Shown: positions 1 to 9,236 of the stretch, one piece after another
Layout of the letters: every line of letters begins with the position of its first letter
Numbering within the stretch: the stretch's first letter is position 1
Notes under the pieces: model-generated
Database searches by the model: none
What the model saw: the letters and a program-made list of their open reading frames with translations, nothing else
What the model was told of the DNA's origin: nothing
DNA from: Prado023 sp963706885
GTDB lineage: Bacteria > Actinomycetota > Actinomycetes > S36-B12 > CAIYMF01
Assembly: GCA_963706885.1 (NCBI GenBank)
Contig: CAVPNX010000020.1
Span: 39,889 to 103,888, forward strand
DNA: 64,000 bases
Direction: 5' to 3'
Made by a program: the position numbers and the translations under genes

Positions 1-194
1 TGGCCGCCCTGCTGCTCGTGGCCGGGATCACCCACGTGAAGCTCCTGGCCGACCTGCGCGGGTGGTTCGCGTGGGGGGTGGCGCTCATGATCGGGATCGC
101 CGGGGTCACCGGCCACCTGCTGGCGGGCGTGATCCTCGGGATCGTGGTCGCCGGGGCGCGGGCGCACCTGCGCGCCCGCCAGACCGCCGGCTGA
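1..194 (+). CDS. C-terminal fragment of a membrane protein, possibly a permease (5' end outside window)
   Basis: The reading frame is open from the first complete codon (base 3) to a TGA and encodes about 63 residues. Most of it is hydrophobic: three stretches rich in A, L, V, I and G, separated by short charged loops, look like membrane helices. The tail is basic (AHLRARQTAG), as expected for a cytoplasmic C-terminus. The pattern fits the end of a multi-pass transporter, but too little is present to name the family. The next gene is convergent. Confidence 0.5.
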   Translation, partial: AALLLVAGITHVKLLADLRGWFAWGVALMIGIAGVTGHLLAGVILGIVVAGARAHLRARQTAG

Positions 195-231
195 GCGCCC
201 GGCCGCCCCCCGCCGCCGAGCGTCGCCGGCC

Positions 232-1422
232 CTACCCCGCCCGGTACGCCTCGCGCAGGCCGACCCGACCGCCCGTGCGCAGGGCCGCCCCGCGGTAGAC
301 CCGCGCGCCGAACCACACCAGGAACGCGATGAACGCCATCGACCCGACCAGGGACACCGCAACCTCCCACCACGCGGAATCCCCGGTCACGATCCGGAAC
401 GGCATGAGCAGCGGCGACCAGATCGGCACCATCGACATGGGCGCGAGCAGCGGGCTCACCGTCCCGGTCAGCGAGGCAGCCGCGACCGCATAGGCCGGAA
501 GCAGCAGCACCGAGGGCACGTAGGTCAGCGACTGGAGGTCCTCCAGCCGCGAGACCGTGGCCCCCATCGTGGCGAACAGGAAGCTGTACATGGCGTACCC
601 GACGACGAACCACAGCGTCATCCACGCAAGCGAGCCGACACCGAGTCGGAACAGCCCCAGGGCCGCCGAACCCTCCCCGAACGCCCACAGGCCGAACGCG
701 TAGGTCAGGCCCAGCAGGACCAGCTGCACCAGCCCGAGGCCGCCGACACCCAGCACCTTGCCCACCAGCATGGAGGCCGTCGACACCTTCGCCAGCACCA
801 GCTCGGCCACCCGGCTCTGCTTCTCCTCGACCACCGCCGAGCCCACGAACTGCCCGAACGCCATCACCAGGATGAACAGGACGACGACGCTGAGGAACGC
901 GGCCGCGCCCCGCGCCAGGACGACCTCGTCGACGGGCCCGGTGGTGCTGAGGTCCTCCACCACGATCACGACCGGGTCGATGATCCGCTCCAGCGACTCA
1001 CTGGCCAGGCCCAGGTCCTGGGCCGCCTGGAGCCGGGCGGACGTGGTCGCCGCACCCCGCAGGACGGCGTCGACCGACGCCGACGGTGCCCCCACAGCCA
1101 GGATCGTGGTGCCGTTGATCAGCGCGGCATCGACGGAGCCGGCGAGGACTGCGGCCCGCGCCTGCTCCACCGACGGGGTGTCCAGGACCACCACGTCCAC
1201 GCCCTGGGACGTCGCAGCGCGCTCGACCTCCTCCGCGAGTCCCGGCGGGTACTCACCGGCCAGGGTCACCGATGCCGACGGCACCGGTCGACCCACCAGG
1301 GAGACTGCGAACATGCCCGCCAGGATCAGCAGCATCGAGCCGAGCAGGACTCCCACGAAGACCCGGCTGCGTCCCCGCTCCACGAACTCACGGCGGGCGA
1401 TCAGGCCGATGCCGCTAGACAT
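232..1422 (-). CDS. ABC-2 type transporter permease (NatB-like)
   Basis: 396-residue membrane subunit of an ABC exporter, probably for Na+ or another small substrate as in the NatAB family; the substrate is a guess. It has one N-terminal membrane helix (about residues 20-40), a large extracytoplasmic domain of about 170 residues, then five or six helices in the C-terminal half. That is the usual ABC2_membrane_3/NatB layout. The chosen ATG (MSSGIGLIARREF) overlaps the stop of the upstream ATPase gene by 8 nt, so the two are translationally coupled. In-frame sequence further upstream lies inside the ATPase gene and was not used. Confidence 0.85.
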   Translation of the reverse strand: MSSGIGLIARREFVERGRSRVFVGVLLGSMLLILAGMFAVSLVGRPVPSASVTLAGEYPPGLAEEVERAATSQGVDVVVLDTPSVEQARAAVLAGSVDAALINGTTILAVGAPSASVDAVLRGAATTSARLQAAQDLGLASESLERIIDPVVIVVEDLSTTGPVDEVVLARGAAAFLSVVVLFILVMAFGQFVGSAVVEEKQSRVAELVLAKVSTASMLVGKVLGVGGLGLVQLVLLGLTYAFGLWAFGEGSAALGLFRLGVGSLAWMTLWFVVGYAMYSFLFATMGATVSRLEDLQSLTYVPSVLLLPAYAVAAASLTGTVSPLLAPMSMVPIWSPLLMPFRIVTGDSAWWEVAVSLVGSMAFIAFLVWFGARVYRGAALRTGGRVGLREAYRAG

Positions 1423-2401
1423 GGGCAGCCCCCTCAGGTGCGGGCCGGTCCACGCGCGCCGCCCCCGCGCCGTCGAGCGGCTCCGCGAGCGCGGCCGTTG
1501 CCGGACCAGCCTGGACGGCCTCGTGGAAGAGGTCGGCCAGCGATGGGGCCTCGTAGCGGAAGGACGTGATGGGACCCATCGCACCGGCGGCAGCGAGGAG
1601 CTGCTCGGCGGTCACCGCGGACGGGACCATCACGTGCGGTCGCTCACCGTCGATCCGCACGCCGCCCTCGACCTCCGGCGTCCAGGGCGCGCCGGCGACT
1701 GTCACCTCGACACGTCGGTACTCCGACCGCGCCCGGATCGCGGCGAGGTCGCCGTGGGCCACCGTCACGCCGTCGTTGATGATGGCGACGTCCACGCACA
1801 GGTCCTCGACCAGCTCGAGCTGGTGGGACGAGAACAGGATGGTCGCACCACGGGCCGCCGCCTCGCGCAGGACGGAGCCCATCTCGCCCACACCCACGGG
1901 GTCGAGCCCGGAGAACGGTTCGTCGAGGACCAGCACCTGCGGGCCGTGCACGAGCGCGGCGGCCAGCTGGACGCGCTGCTGGTTGCCGTGCGAGAGCGTG
2001 TCGAGACGGTCCTTGGCCCGATCGGCCAGGCCCAGCTGGTCCAGCCACGACATCGCGGCCTCGCGGGCCTCCCGGCGGCCCATCCCTGCGAGCCGGCCGA
2101 AGTGGACCAGCTGCGTGATGATGGCCATCTTCGGGTAGAGGCCGCGCTCCTCGGGCATGTAGCCGAACTCGCGGCGGATCGGGCGGGTCAGCTCGCTGCC
2201 GCCGTAGCGGATGGTCCCGGCGTCCTGGTCGAGCAGGCCGAAGATGCAACGCATGGTGGTGGTCTTGCCCGCACCATTGCGCCCGAGGAATCCCAGGATC
2301 CGCCCGGGCGTCACCGCCAGGCTCAGCCCGCGGAGGACGACGAGGTCGCCGAAGGACTTCTCCAGCCCCTCAACCACCAACTCGCTCGCCGCCACGGGCA
2401 C
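1415..2401 (-). CDS. ABC transporter ATP-binding protein (NatA-like)
   Basis: Nucleotide-binding subunit that drives the permease encoded by the next gene. It has a Walker A motif (GRNGAGKT, residues 40-47), a Q-loop region ending in EERGLYPKM, a signature LSHGNQQRVQLAAAL in place of the canonical LSGGQ, and Walker B plus D-loop VLVLDEPFSGLDP. The H-loop is SSHQ. The C-terminal 90 residues resemble the DUF4162 tail of NatA/CcmA-type ATPases. The start is uncertain: GTG at 2401 or 2395 puts the protein just before ASELVVEGLEKSF, while an upstream ATG at 2449 would add a non-conserved 16-residue head. Confidence 0.88.
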   Translation of the reverse strand: MPVAASELVVEGLEKSFGDLVVLRGLSLAVTPGRILGFLGRNGAGKTTTMRCIFGLLDQDAGTIRYGGSELTRPIRREFGYMPEERGLYPKMAIITQLVHFGRLAGMGRREAREAAMSWLDQLGLADRAKDRLDTLSHGNQQRVQLAAALVHGPQVLVLDEPFSGLDPVGVGEMGSVLREAAARGATILFSSHQLELVEDLCVDVAIINDGVTVAHGDLAAIRARSEYRRVEVTVAGAPWTPEVEGGVRIDGERPHVMVPSAVTAEQLLAAAGAMGPITSFRYEAPSLADLFHEAVQAGPATAALAEPLDGAGAARVDRPAPEGAAHV

Positions 2402-2537
2402 AGTCTGGCACCGCTGCGGCGCGGGGGCCTGTCGTTGCCAGAAGCGCACCCGAACGCCCCAATCACCCTCGTGCGGGAGGCATTCGCGCTACCCTGCGGT
2501 CGTCCGGGCTGACCCGGCCCATGCACAGGAGGCTCCC

Positions 2538-3226
2538 GTGAGCAGCTACGTCGACACCCTGCTCGCCAACGGCGAGGAGATCGTCTACAAGACGAAGAAG
2601 CATTGGATCGCCCCGGCGTTCTCGACCGTCACCGGCACCCTGCTGACACTCGGAGGCCTGGCAGCCCTGTTCGGCCAGTTCTTCACCGACAACAGGTTCC
2701 TCAACGGAGTGCTGCTCTGGGGTGGGCTGGGAGCGCTCCTCATCGGCCTGGTGCTGCTGGCCAATGCGGCCATGAAGTGGTGGGCACAGTTCTACTTCGT
2801 GACCAACCAGAAGGTCATGAAGGTCGAGGGCCTGCTGCGCAAGTCGACCAGCGGGTCGGCGCTGGAGAAGATCAACGACATCACGATGGAGGAGCCGCTG
2901 CTCGGCCGATGGCTGGGCTACGGCACTGTTCGCGTCCTCACGGCCGCCGACGAGTCCAACCTGCACTACACGTTCATGCGCAAGCCCCTGGAGTTCCGCA
3001 AGGCCATCCTGGACGCGAAGCTGCTGTGGGAGAAGCAGGACTCCCGCGACATCGCAGACGCAGTCCGTGAGGCGGACCGCACCACCGCGCCGTGGCCGCG
3101 GTACCGACCAGCTCCGCACAGGAGATCGCCGACTCCATCGAGCGACTCGCCCAGCTGCGCGACAGCGGGGCCATCACCGCCGAGGAGTTCGAGGCGAAGA
3201 AGGCCGAGCTGCTCGACCGCATGTAG
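2538..3226 (+). CDS. Membrane PH-domain (bPH2/DUF304-like) protein with C-terminal SHOCT motif; frameshifted
   Basis: A GTG start follows the ribosome site AGGAGG. The first part (SSYVDTLLANGEEIVYKTKKH) leads into two membrane helices and a bacterial PH domain with the segments FYFVTNQKVMKVEGLL and INDITMEEPLLGRWLGYG. This is typical of small membrane PH proteins of unknown role. A second reading frame then encodes IERLAQLRDSGAITAEEF and ends AELLDRM, a clear SHOCT motif (short C-terminal oligomerisation helix pair), which commonly follows such PH domains. The join needs a one-base shift near 3085-3110. I treat this as one gene with a sequence error or recent mutation. Its function is unknown. 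Confidence 0.7.
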
Positions 3227-3239
3227 GTCCGGGGGGGCG

Positions 3240-3912
3240 CTAGGGCGACAGGCGGCGGCGGGTCCAGGCTGCGGCGTCGTCGAGGCCACCGGGGGCAGCC
3301 GCGGCGGTACTCGATCCGGTCGTGCAGCCGGGAGAAGCGGCCCACCCAGAACTCCACCACCTCGGGTACCAGGACGTAGCCGCCCCAGTGGTCGGGCATC
3401 GGGATCGGCGCGTCGTCGCCGAAGTGCTCCGCCAGAGCGGCGACCCGGGCGTCCAGCTCGGCGCGGGTGACCTCCTGGCTCTGCTGGCTGGCCCACGCCC
3501 CGATCTGGGCAGCGCGAGGCCGCGAGGCGAAGTACGACTCGGACTCCGCACGCGGCATGCGATCGGCGCGCCCTCGCACCGCCACCTGCCGATGCATCCC
3601 GTGCCACGGGAACAGCAGCGCGGCGTTCCCCGTCGCCTCGAGGTCACGGCCCTTGCGCGAGCCGTGGTTGGTGAAGAAGCAGAAGCCGCGGGGGTCGACG
3701 ACCTTGACCAGCATCAGCCGGACCGACGGGTGCCCCCGGCCGTCCACCGTGGCCAGCGTCGCCGCGTTCGGCTCGGGCAGCCCGAACTCGACAGCGTCAG
3801 CCAGCCACGACCGGAACAGGTCCAGCGGTGCGCCCGGGACGCTGTCCACCTCGAACCCCTCGATCGGGGCGCGCAGGTACTCGATCCGCTGCACGGGGAC
3901 CTGCTCGACCAT
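3240..3912 (-). CDS. pdxH: Pyridoxamine 5'-phosphate oxidase; frameshift near the 3' end
   Basis: FMN enzyme that oxidises pyridoxine or pyridoxamine phosphate to PLP, the cofactor of SerC, Kbl, OrtB, OraE, Orr and the ThrC-like enzyme in this window. Family motifs are present: RLMLVK, FFTNHGSRKGRDL, LFPWHGMHRQV, YFASRPRAAQIGAWASQQS and WGGYVLVPEVVEFW. The last conserved block (RLHDRIEYRR) is followed by a one-base shift near 3295. After it, the frame reads GLDDAAAWTRRRLSP and stops, giving about 224 residues, the usual length. The start is the ATG of MVEQVPVQRIEY. A possible -10 (GATACT) sits 6 nt upstream, which would make a leaderless transcript. Divergent from citrate synthase. Confidence 0.9.
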
Positions 3913-4029
3913 GGCTCCAGTATCGACCACCGACCCGTCCCATGGGCGGGGACCGGGGGCGCGGGCGGCAGGATCCGGTGCATCGGGGAGAATGGTCGCG
4001 TCCGGTCCGCATGAGCGTAGGAGAGATGC

Positions 4030-5190
4030 ATGTCTGACTTCGTACCTGGCCTTGAGGGTGTCATCGCGTTCGAGACCGAGATCGCCGAGCCGGACAAGGA
4101 GGGCTCGGCCCTGCGCTACCGCGGTGTGGACATCGAGGACCTCGTGGGTCGCGTGACCTTCGGCCAGGTGTGGGGGCTGCTCGTGGACAACGAGTTCAAC
4201 CCCGGGCTGCCACCCGCCGAGCCGTACCCCATCCCGGTGCACTCCGGAAACGTGCGCGTGGACATGCAGTCCGCGATCGCGATGCTGGCCCCGGCCTGGG
4301 GCCTGCAGCCGCTGCTGGACATCGACGACGACCAGGCCCGCGATGACCTCGCCCGGGTGTCGGTCATGGCCATGTCCTTCGCCGCACAGGCCGCCCGTGG
4401 GGTCGGGGTGCCCATGGTGCCCACGTCGCTGATCGACCAGGGCCGCACCGTGGTCGAGCGGATGATGATCCGCTGGCACGGCGAGCCCGACCCGGTGCAC
4501 ATCCGCGCGGTCGATGCCTACTTCGTCTCCGCCGCCGAGCACGGGATGAACGCCTCCACGTTCACCTCGCGGGTCATCGCCTCGACCGGTGCCGACGTCG
4601 CCGCGGCGATCTCCGGGGCCATCGGCGCCATGTCCGGGCCCCTGCACGGCGGTGCGCCCAGCCGGGTGCTGCACATGCTCGAGGAGGTCGAGCGCACCGG
4701 CGATGCCGAGGGCTACATCAAGGGCGTCCTGGACCGCGGCGAGCGGCTGATGGGCTTCGGTCACCGCGTCTACCGCGCCGAGGACCCGCGGGCCCGCGTG
4801 CTGCGACGGACCTGCCTCGAGCTGGATGCCCCGCGCTACGAGGTCGCCGAGGCACTCGAGGCCGCCGCCCTCAAGGAGCTGCGCGAGCGCCGCCCCGACC
4901 GCGTGATCGAGACGAACGTGGAGTTCTGGGCCGCGATCATCCTGGACTTCGCCGACATCCCGCCCACGATGTTCCCGGCGATGTTCACCTGCGCCCGACT
5001 GGCCGGCTGGAGCGCGCACATCTACGAGCAGAAGCGCACCGGCCGTCTCGTGCGCCCCTCTGCCCGGTACCTGGGACCCGGCCCCCGCGTCCCGCAGGAC
5101 GTGCCCGGCTGGAAGGACTCGATGCTCTTCCCGTACGACGGCGACCTCGGCCCGCTGTACGAGAAGACCCAGCCCCTGCCCCCGTTCTGA
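4030..5190 (+). CDS. citA: Citrate synthase (CitA-like, citrate synthase 2)
   Basis: Condenses acetyl-CoA with oxaloacetate to start the TCA cycle. The protein has 386 residues and is complete. Conserved active-site blocks are visible: SAAEHGMNASTF with its histidine, GPLHGGAPSRV and MGFGHRVYRAEDPRA, plus the arginine-rich tail YEQKRTGRLVRPSARYLGP. Its length and N-terminus match the shorter actinobacterial CitA type rather than the long type II hexameric enzyme. The ATG follows GTAGGAGAG. A weak -10-like GAGAAT lies about 35 nt upstream. It sits next to serC, as in other actinobacteria. Confidence 0.95.
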   Translation: MSDFVPGLEGVIAFETEIAEPDKEGSALRYRGVDIEDLVGRVTFGQVWGLLVDNEFNPGLPPAEPYPIPVHSGNVRVDMQSAIAMLAPAWGLQPLLDIDDDQARDDLARVSVMAMSFAAQAARGVGVPMVPTSLIDQGRTVVERMMIRWHGEPDPVHIRAVDAYFVSAAEHGMNASTFTSRVIASTGADVAAAISGAIGAMSGPLHGGAPSRVLHMLEEVERTGDAEGYIKGVLDRGERLMGFGHRVYRAEDPRARVLRRTCLELDAPRYEVAEALEAAALKELRERRPDRVIETNVEFWAAIILDFADIPPTMFPAMFTCARLAGWSAHIYEQKRTGRLVRPSARYLGPGPRVPQDVPGWKDSMLFPYDGDLGPLYEKTQPLPPF

Positions 5191-5247
5191 GCACGCCAGA
5201 CCCTCCGTGACCCCCGCACCACCCGACCGATCCGAAGGAACACCCAG

Positions 5248-6384
5248 GTGACCACCACCGACCCGACCACCATCACCATCCCCACCGAGCTGCTCCCCGC
5301 GGACGGTCGCTTCGGATGCGGCCCGTCGAAGGTCCGCGTCGAGCAGGTGGACGCCCTGCGCGGGGCGGCCACCACGATCCTGGGCACGTCGCACCGGCAG
5401 AGGACGGTGAAGTCGCAGGTCGGGCGGGTCCGCGCCGGGCTCGCGGAGCTGTTCGCGCTGCCCGACGGGTACGAGGTGATCCTGGGCAACGGCGGATCGA
5501 CGGCGTTCTGGGACGCCGCGACATTCGGGCTCATCAACGACCGCGCGCAGTTCCTGACGTTCGGGGAGTTCGGCTCGAAGTTCGCCAAGGCCGCGAAGAC
5601 GGCACCGCACCTGGGCGCCCCGACCGTGATCACCTCGGATCCGGGCAGCGCGCCGGAGTTCGCCGCCGAGGTGGGGATCGACCTCTACGGCACACCGCAC
5701 AACGAGACGTCCACCGGTGTCGCGATCACCCCGACCCGGGTCGTGGGCGCGGACGCCGGTGCGCTCATGGCCTTCGACGCCACGTCGGCAGCCGGCGGAC
5801 TGGCCGTCGACCCGACGCAGTTCGACGTCTACTACTTCGCCCCGCAGAAGTGCTTCGCCTCCGACGGCGGGCTCTGGTTCGCCCTGCTCAGCCCTGCGGC
5901 CGTGGAGCGGATCGAGTCGATCGCCGCGTCCGGGCGTTGGGTCCCGGCGTTCCTGGACCTGAAGATCGCCCTGGACAACTCACGCCTCGAGCAGACCTAC
6001 AACACCCCCGCGCTGGCGACCATCCTGATGATGGCCGAGCAGGTCGACTGGTTCAACAGCCAGGGCGGGATGGCCTGGACGACGGCCCGCACCGCGCAAT
6101 CGGCGGGGATCCTCTACGGCTGGGCCGAGGCCTCGCAGTACGCCACGCCCTACGTGACCGATCCCGCGCTGCGCAGCAACGTCGTGGGCACCATCGACTT
6201 CGACGACTCGATCGACGCCGCGGCTGTGGCCAAGGCGCTGCGGGCCAACGGGATCCTCGACACCGAGCCGTACCGCAAGCTCGGGCGCAACCAGCTGCGG
6301 GTGGCGATGTTCCCGTCGGTGGACCCGGCGGACGTGGCGGCGCTGACCCACTCGATCGACCACGTGGTCTCCGCCCTCGGCTGA
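5248..6384 (+). CDS. serC: Phosphoserine aminotransferase
   Basis: PLP enzyme of serine biosynthesis that transaminates 3-phosphohydroxypyruvate with glutamate to 3-phosphoserine. The 378-residue protein is of the mycobacterial type. Visible blocks are FGCGPSKVR near the N-terminus, ILGTSHRQ, VILGNGGSTAFWD, PHNETSTGV and the PLP-lysine loop YYFAPQKCFASDGG, with the lysine at residue 201. The GTG start is preceded by GAAGGAACACCCAGG and begins 57 nt after the citrate synthase stop, so the two may be cotranscribed. The C-terminus (LGRNQLRVAMFPSVDP) is intact. Confidence 0.94.
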   Translation: MTTTDPTTITIPTELLPADGRFGCGPSKVRVEQVDALRGAATTILGTSHRQRTVKSQVGRVRAGLAELFALPDGYEVILGNGGSTAFWDAATFGLINDRAQFLTFGEFGSKFAKAAKTAPHLGAPTVITSDPGSAPEFAAEVGIDLYGTPHNETSTGVAITPTRVVGADAGALMAFDATSAAGGLAVDPTQFDVYYFAPQKCFASDGGLWFALLSPAAVERIESIAASGRWVPAFLDLKIALDNSRLEQTYNTPALATILMMAEQVDWFNSQGGMAWTTARTAQSAGILYGWAEASQYATPYVTDPALRSNVVGTIDFDDSIDAAAVAKALRANGILDTEPYRKLGRNQLRVAMFPSVDPADVAALTHSIDHVVSALG

Positions 6385-6422
6385 GGCCGGCGGGCGCCCG
6401 TCGCCGAGCGGCCGGACACGGA

Positions 6423-7469
6423 CTACCGAGACCGAGGCCGGCGCCGGCGCCGGGCTGCCCGACGCAGCACCGCCAGCGCGATCAGCGCGGCCAGGGCCAC
6501 GCCGGCGATGCGCACGTACGGGTAGATGTCGAACCCGGCCACCCGTGGCAGGGCCGCGGCGATCCCGCCGTCCGTACCCAGCGCCGTGCGTGGGACGTCC
6601 ACTCGGATGACCTCGCCGGACCGCTCCGAGACGACGATGAGGCTCTCGCCGTCGGCGGTCCACGTGACCGCCTCCCCCTGGGGCTGGAAGGGGAGCCCGA
6701 ACCGGGCCTGCGCCTCGCCGGGCGGCGTGCCGGTGAACACCTCCGCGGACAGGTAGTCCCGCACCACGAAGCGCGTGCCGTCGGGGGCCATCGCCGCATC
6801 CGTCACCTGCGAGCGCGCCGTGCCGACCTCCTCGGCCTCCATCGGTTCCCGCGCCGGGCTCATGGGACTGGGCAGCGCGTAGACACCGCCGACCCCGTCC
6901 TCCTTGCTGATCACCCAGAGCCGCTCGCGCTCCGGGTCGGCCATCAGGGCCTCGGCGTTGACCGGACCGTCGGGGTAGGTGAACCGGTAGGTCGTCACGG
7001 GCACGTCGGCGTCGGTCAGCTCCGGGGGCTCGATCACCTTGTGGATGCGGGCGTAGGGCCAGGAGTCCCGGTTGTCCCCGATGTCCCCCACCCAGATCAC
7101 GTCCCTGCCCTCGGCGTCGCGTCCGATCGCCAGCGCCTCGTGGTCACGGGCCGGGGTGTCCAGCAAGGTCAGCGTCGCCCGCACGGAGCAGTCGGTGAGG
7201 TCCAGGGCGTAGAGGTACGGGCCCCCGCCGGAATCGTTGGTCACCCACAGCGTGTCCTCGTGCTGCTGGGACAGCGCGATGCCGCTGACCTCGCCGAGCT
7301 CGCGCGTGCTGAAGGAGCACAGCAGCTCGTCACCCGTGCCGACGATCGCCGGGAGCGCCAGGGACGTGTCCCTGATCCCGGCGGAGCCACCCACCGACGG
7401 CAGGAGCACCGCGCCCGCCATGGCGGCTGCCCCCGCGGCGAGCACGGGGCGAGCGAACCGAGCAGCCAT
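6423..7469 (-). CDS. Exported beta-propeller-like protein with C-terminal membrane anchor, function unknown
   Basis: About 348 residues. An N-terminal signal sequence (FARPVLAAGAAAMAGAVLLP) is followed by a domain rich in repeated strands such as EVSGIALSQQHEDTLWVTND, ARDHEALAIGRD and VIWVGDIGDNRDSW. This resembles secreted six-bladed propellers of the esterase-like/phytase-like type. A single C-terminal helix (VRIAGVALAALIALAVL) and a very basic tail (RRAARRRRRPRSR) suggest a protein facing outside and anchored by its C-terminus. No catalytic residues can be assigned. ATG at 7469 was chosen; a TTG at 7475 would overlap the upstream stop by 3 nt. Confidence 0.7.
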   Translation of the reverse strand: MAARFARPVLAAGAAAMAGAVLLPSVGGSAGIRDTSLALPAIVGTGDELLCSFSTRELGEVSGIALSQQHEDTLWVTNDSGGGPYLYALDLTDCSVRATLTLLDTPARDHEALAIGRDAEGRDVIWVGDIGDNRDSWPYARIHKVIEPPELTDADVPVTTYRFTYPDGPVNAEALMADPERERLWVISKEDGVGGVYALPSPMSPAREPMEAEEVGTARSQVTDAAMAPDGTRFVVRDYLSAEVFTGTPPGEAQARFGLPFQPQGEAVTWTADGESLIVVSERSGEVIRVDVPRTALGTDGGIAAALPRVAGFDIYPYVRIAGVALAALIALAVLRRAARRRRRPRSR

Positions 7470-7471
7470 CG

Positions 7472-7750
7472 TCAACCGTTCGGCGCCGAGTCGCCGGAAC
7501 CCTCGAGGTCAGCACCCTCCCGCTGGCGGATCAGCGCACGCCGGCGCGAGAAGATGCCCAGCTCCACGATCCCGATCAGCAGCCCCGCGCCGCACACTGC
7601 CAGCCACCACTGGGTTCCCTGATCCGCGAGCGCGTCGCGCCGCACGAGGAGGACCACTGCGGCCACGACCCACAGGCCGAGCCCGATCTGGATGGCCCGG
7701 ATCCCGTCGTCGCGAACCGGCTCCAGGGGCGGGAGATCGGGCGCAGACAT
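7472..7750 (-). CDS. DUF2530 family small membrane protein
   Basis: 92 residues with two predicted membrane helices (IQIGLGLWVVAAVVLLVRR and WWLAVCGAGLLIGIVELGIF), then a basic turn FSRRRALIRQRE and an acidic tail. The spacing of the two helices and the GTQWW turn match the actinobacterial DUF2530 family, which has no known function. The ATG of MSAPDLPPLEP was chosen over a GTG two codons upstream. The gene is followed almost without gap by the exported propeller-like protein, so the two are probably one operon. Confidence 0.78.
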   Translation of the reverse strand: MSAPDLPPLEPVRDDGIRAIQIGLGLWVVAAVVLLVRRDALADQGTQWWLAVCGAGLLIGIVELGIFSRRRALIRQREGADLEGSGDSAPNG

Positions 7751-7786
7751 GACCACAACCCTAACCCGATGTCGGCAGACGGCCGG

Positions 7787-7870
7787 TCAGCGAAGGGCGG
7801 CGATCGCCGTGATCGCGACCAGCCCCAGCAGCACGGCGAGGGTCAGGAACCGACGGGCCCGCGGGTCCAT
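7787..7870 (-). CDS. Possible 27-residue single-pass membrane peptide
   Basis: A short reading frame starts 3 nt after the stop of the DUF3027 gene and would be coupled to it. The peptide begins MDPRARRF, continues with one hydrophobic helix of about 16 residues (LTLAVLLGLVAITAIA) and ends LR. Positive residues at the N-terminus and the tight spacing favour a real small protein. At this size and GC content chance is also possible. Confidence 0.35.
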   Translation of the reverse strand: MDPRARRFLTLAVLLGLVAITAIAALR

Positions 7871-7873
7871 GGA

Positions 7874-8608
7874 TCAGGACCGCGGCTGTTCCACGACGGC
7901 CTCGGAGTGCGCGCCGCAGCCGAACGCGAGCGCGACCACACGACCGTCTGCCGGCGACATCGCGTTGGCGCAGACCCCGAACGCGGACCCGGTGGGGCCC
8001 CCGATCGGCATGAGGAACCCACACGTGCTGCACGAGTCGGGCGCGGATCGGGCCATCGGCGCCTTCGGCCCGGTGTCACCCTCCAGCCAGCGGCTCGTGG
8101 CATCATCGCGCCCCTCGGGCGAGAGCACCCGCCGCCGACCGATCCCCAGCTCCCATCCGACGGGACGCAGTCCCGGCTCATCGGAGGCGGCGGCCAGGTC
8201 GTCCAGGCCCGACCACCCGGGGGCCAGGCGCGGGTCGTCATCGGTCGTGGGCAGCACGTCGCCGACGCCGAGGTCCCCGGGCTCGACCCGCTGGCTCCAG
8301 GGGACCCAGGCGGGGGCGACCAGGGCATCGGCCCCGGGCAGCATCGCGATCTCGTCGATCGTCACGGACCGGGCCCGTGGGGCCCGTGCGACCGTGACCG
8401 CCCACAGCCAGCCGCGGTACCCGGGGGCGTTCGAGACGAAGCGGTGGGTGACGACCCTGTCGTCCTCCGCGACCACGTCGATGTGCTCGCCCACGTGGTC
8501 GGCGGGGACGATCTCGAGGATGGCGGCGCGGGCCTCGTCGACCGCGTCGCGGCAGACGGCATCGACTGCGGCCGCCCTGCGCGGGCGGCTGGTCACGGTC
8601 TCGGTCAT
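7874..8608 (-). CDS. DUF3027 family protein
   Basis: 244 residues, soluble, function unknown. The central region has EHIDVVAEDDRVVTHRFVSN and GYRGWLWAVTVARAPRA, and conserved tryptophans in VAPAWVPWSQRV. The C-terminal part has cysteines spaced CSTCGF ... CANAM ... CGAH, which could bind a metal. These fit the DUF3027 family, found near cspA-like and XPB genes in many actinobacteria. The ATG of MTETVTSRPRRAA gives the expected family start; in-frame sequence upstream of it was not used. Divergent from the lipoprotein gene that follows. Confidence 0.82.
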   Translation of the reverse strand: MTETVTSRPRRAAAVDAVCRDAVDEARAAILEIVPADHVGEHIDVVAEDDRVVTHRFVSNAPGYRGWLWAVTVARAPRARSVTIDEIAMLPGADALVAPAWVPWSQRVEPGDLGVGDVLPTTDDDPRLAPGWSGLDDLAAASDEPGLRPVGWELGIGRRRVLSPEGRDDATSRWLEGDTGPKAPMARSAPDSCSTCGFLMPIGGPTGSAFGVCANAMSPADGRVVALAFGCGAHSEAVVEQPRS

Positions 8609-8682
8609 GGGACTTCCCGGGTCGCACTGTCCGGCCACCGGCCGGGTGGGGCAGGAAACCACCACGCAGATAGGCTACCCCC

Positions 8683-9147
8683 ATGAAGTCGCCGCGCCGG
8701 TCCCTGGCGATCGCCCTGGTCGCCCTGTCCCCGCTCGTCCTCGCGGGCTGCGAGAAGCCGTACCCGGGGGTGACGGTCTGGTCCGGCACCGCCAGCGAGC
8801 ACGTCGAGGCCCTGTGCTGGCAGCCCGAGGAGGTCGGCGGGCTGACGGCGAAGGAGTGCGCCAACGACGTCCTGGAGACGGCCGGGTCCGGCCAGGGGAT
8901 CGCCGCCCTCGAGGTCGCCCCGGGCGAGACCGTCGGGGTCTCCGTGGACCCGATCGTGGCCGAGGGTGGCTGGTCGCTGCAGATCGCCAACCAGACCCTG
9001 GCCACCGGCCTGACCGACACGTACTACCGCTTCACGTTCCCCGAGCAGGTCGCCACCGAGGGCACCGGCTTCACGTTGCAGGTGATCGCCGCGGCCAAGC
9101 CCAACGGGGCGCGCGGGTACTGGTTCTTCCAGCTCGTCCCGCGCTGA
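8683..9147 (+). CDS. Lipoprotein, DUF2771-like
   Basis: 154 residues with a basic N-terminus (MKSPRRS), a hydrophobic stretch and a lipobox VLAGC with the lipidated cysteine at residue 23. The mature part contains several cysteines and ends in a predicted beta-rich region (GWSLQIANQTLATGLTDTYY). Its size, exported character and position between DUF3027 and the cold-shock gene match DUF2771 proteins. That assignment rests partly on context. Role unknown. Confidence 0.65.
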   Translation: MKSPRRSLAIALVALSPLVLAGCEKPYPGVTVWSGTASEHVEALCWQPEEVGGLTAKECANDVLETAGSGQGIAALEVAPGETVGVSVDPIVAEGGWSLQIANQTLATGLTDTYYRFTFPEQVATEGTGFTLQVIAAAKPNGARGYWFFQLVPR

Positions 9148-9236
9148 CCCGCTCATCGAGCCGGCGAGACCACCTGCATCCGGCGCCCGGGTTACTCTGG
9201 AGCGTTGCAGTCCCCACGCACACCCAGGAGTTCACA

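Noticed and set aside
2974..5700. 908-codon open frame on the minus strand over pdxH, citrate synthase and serC
   Set aside because: Only its pdxH part matches a protein family. The rest is antisense to citA and serC and has the composition expected of GC-rich antisense frames.
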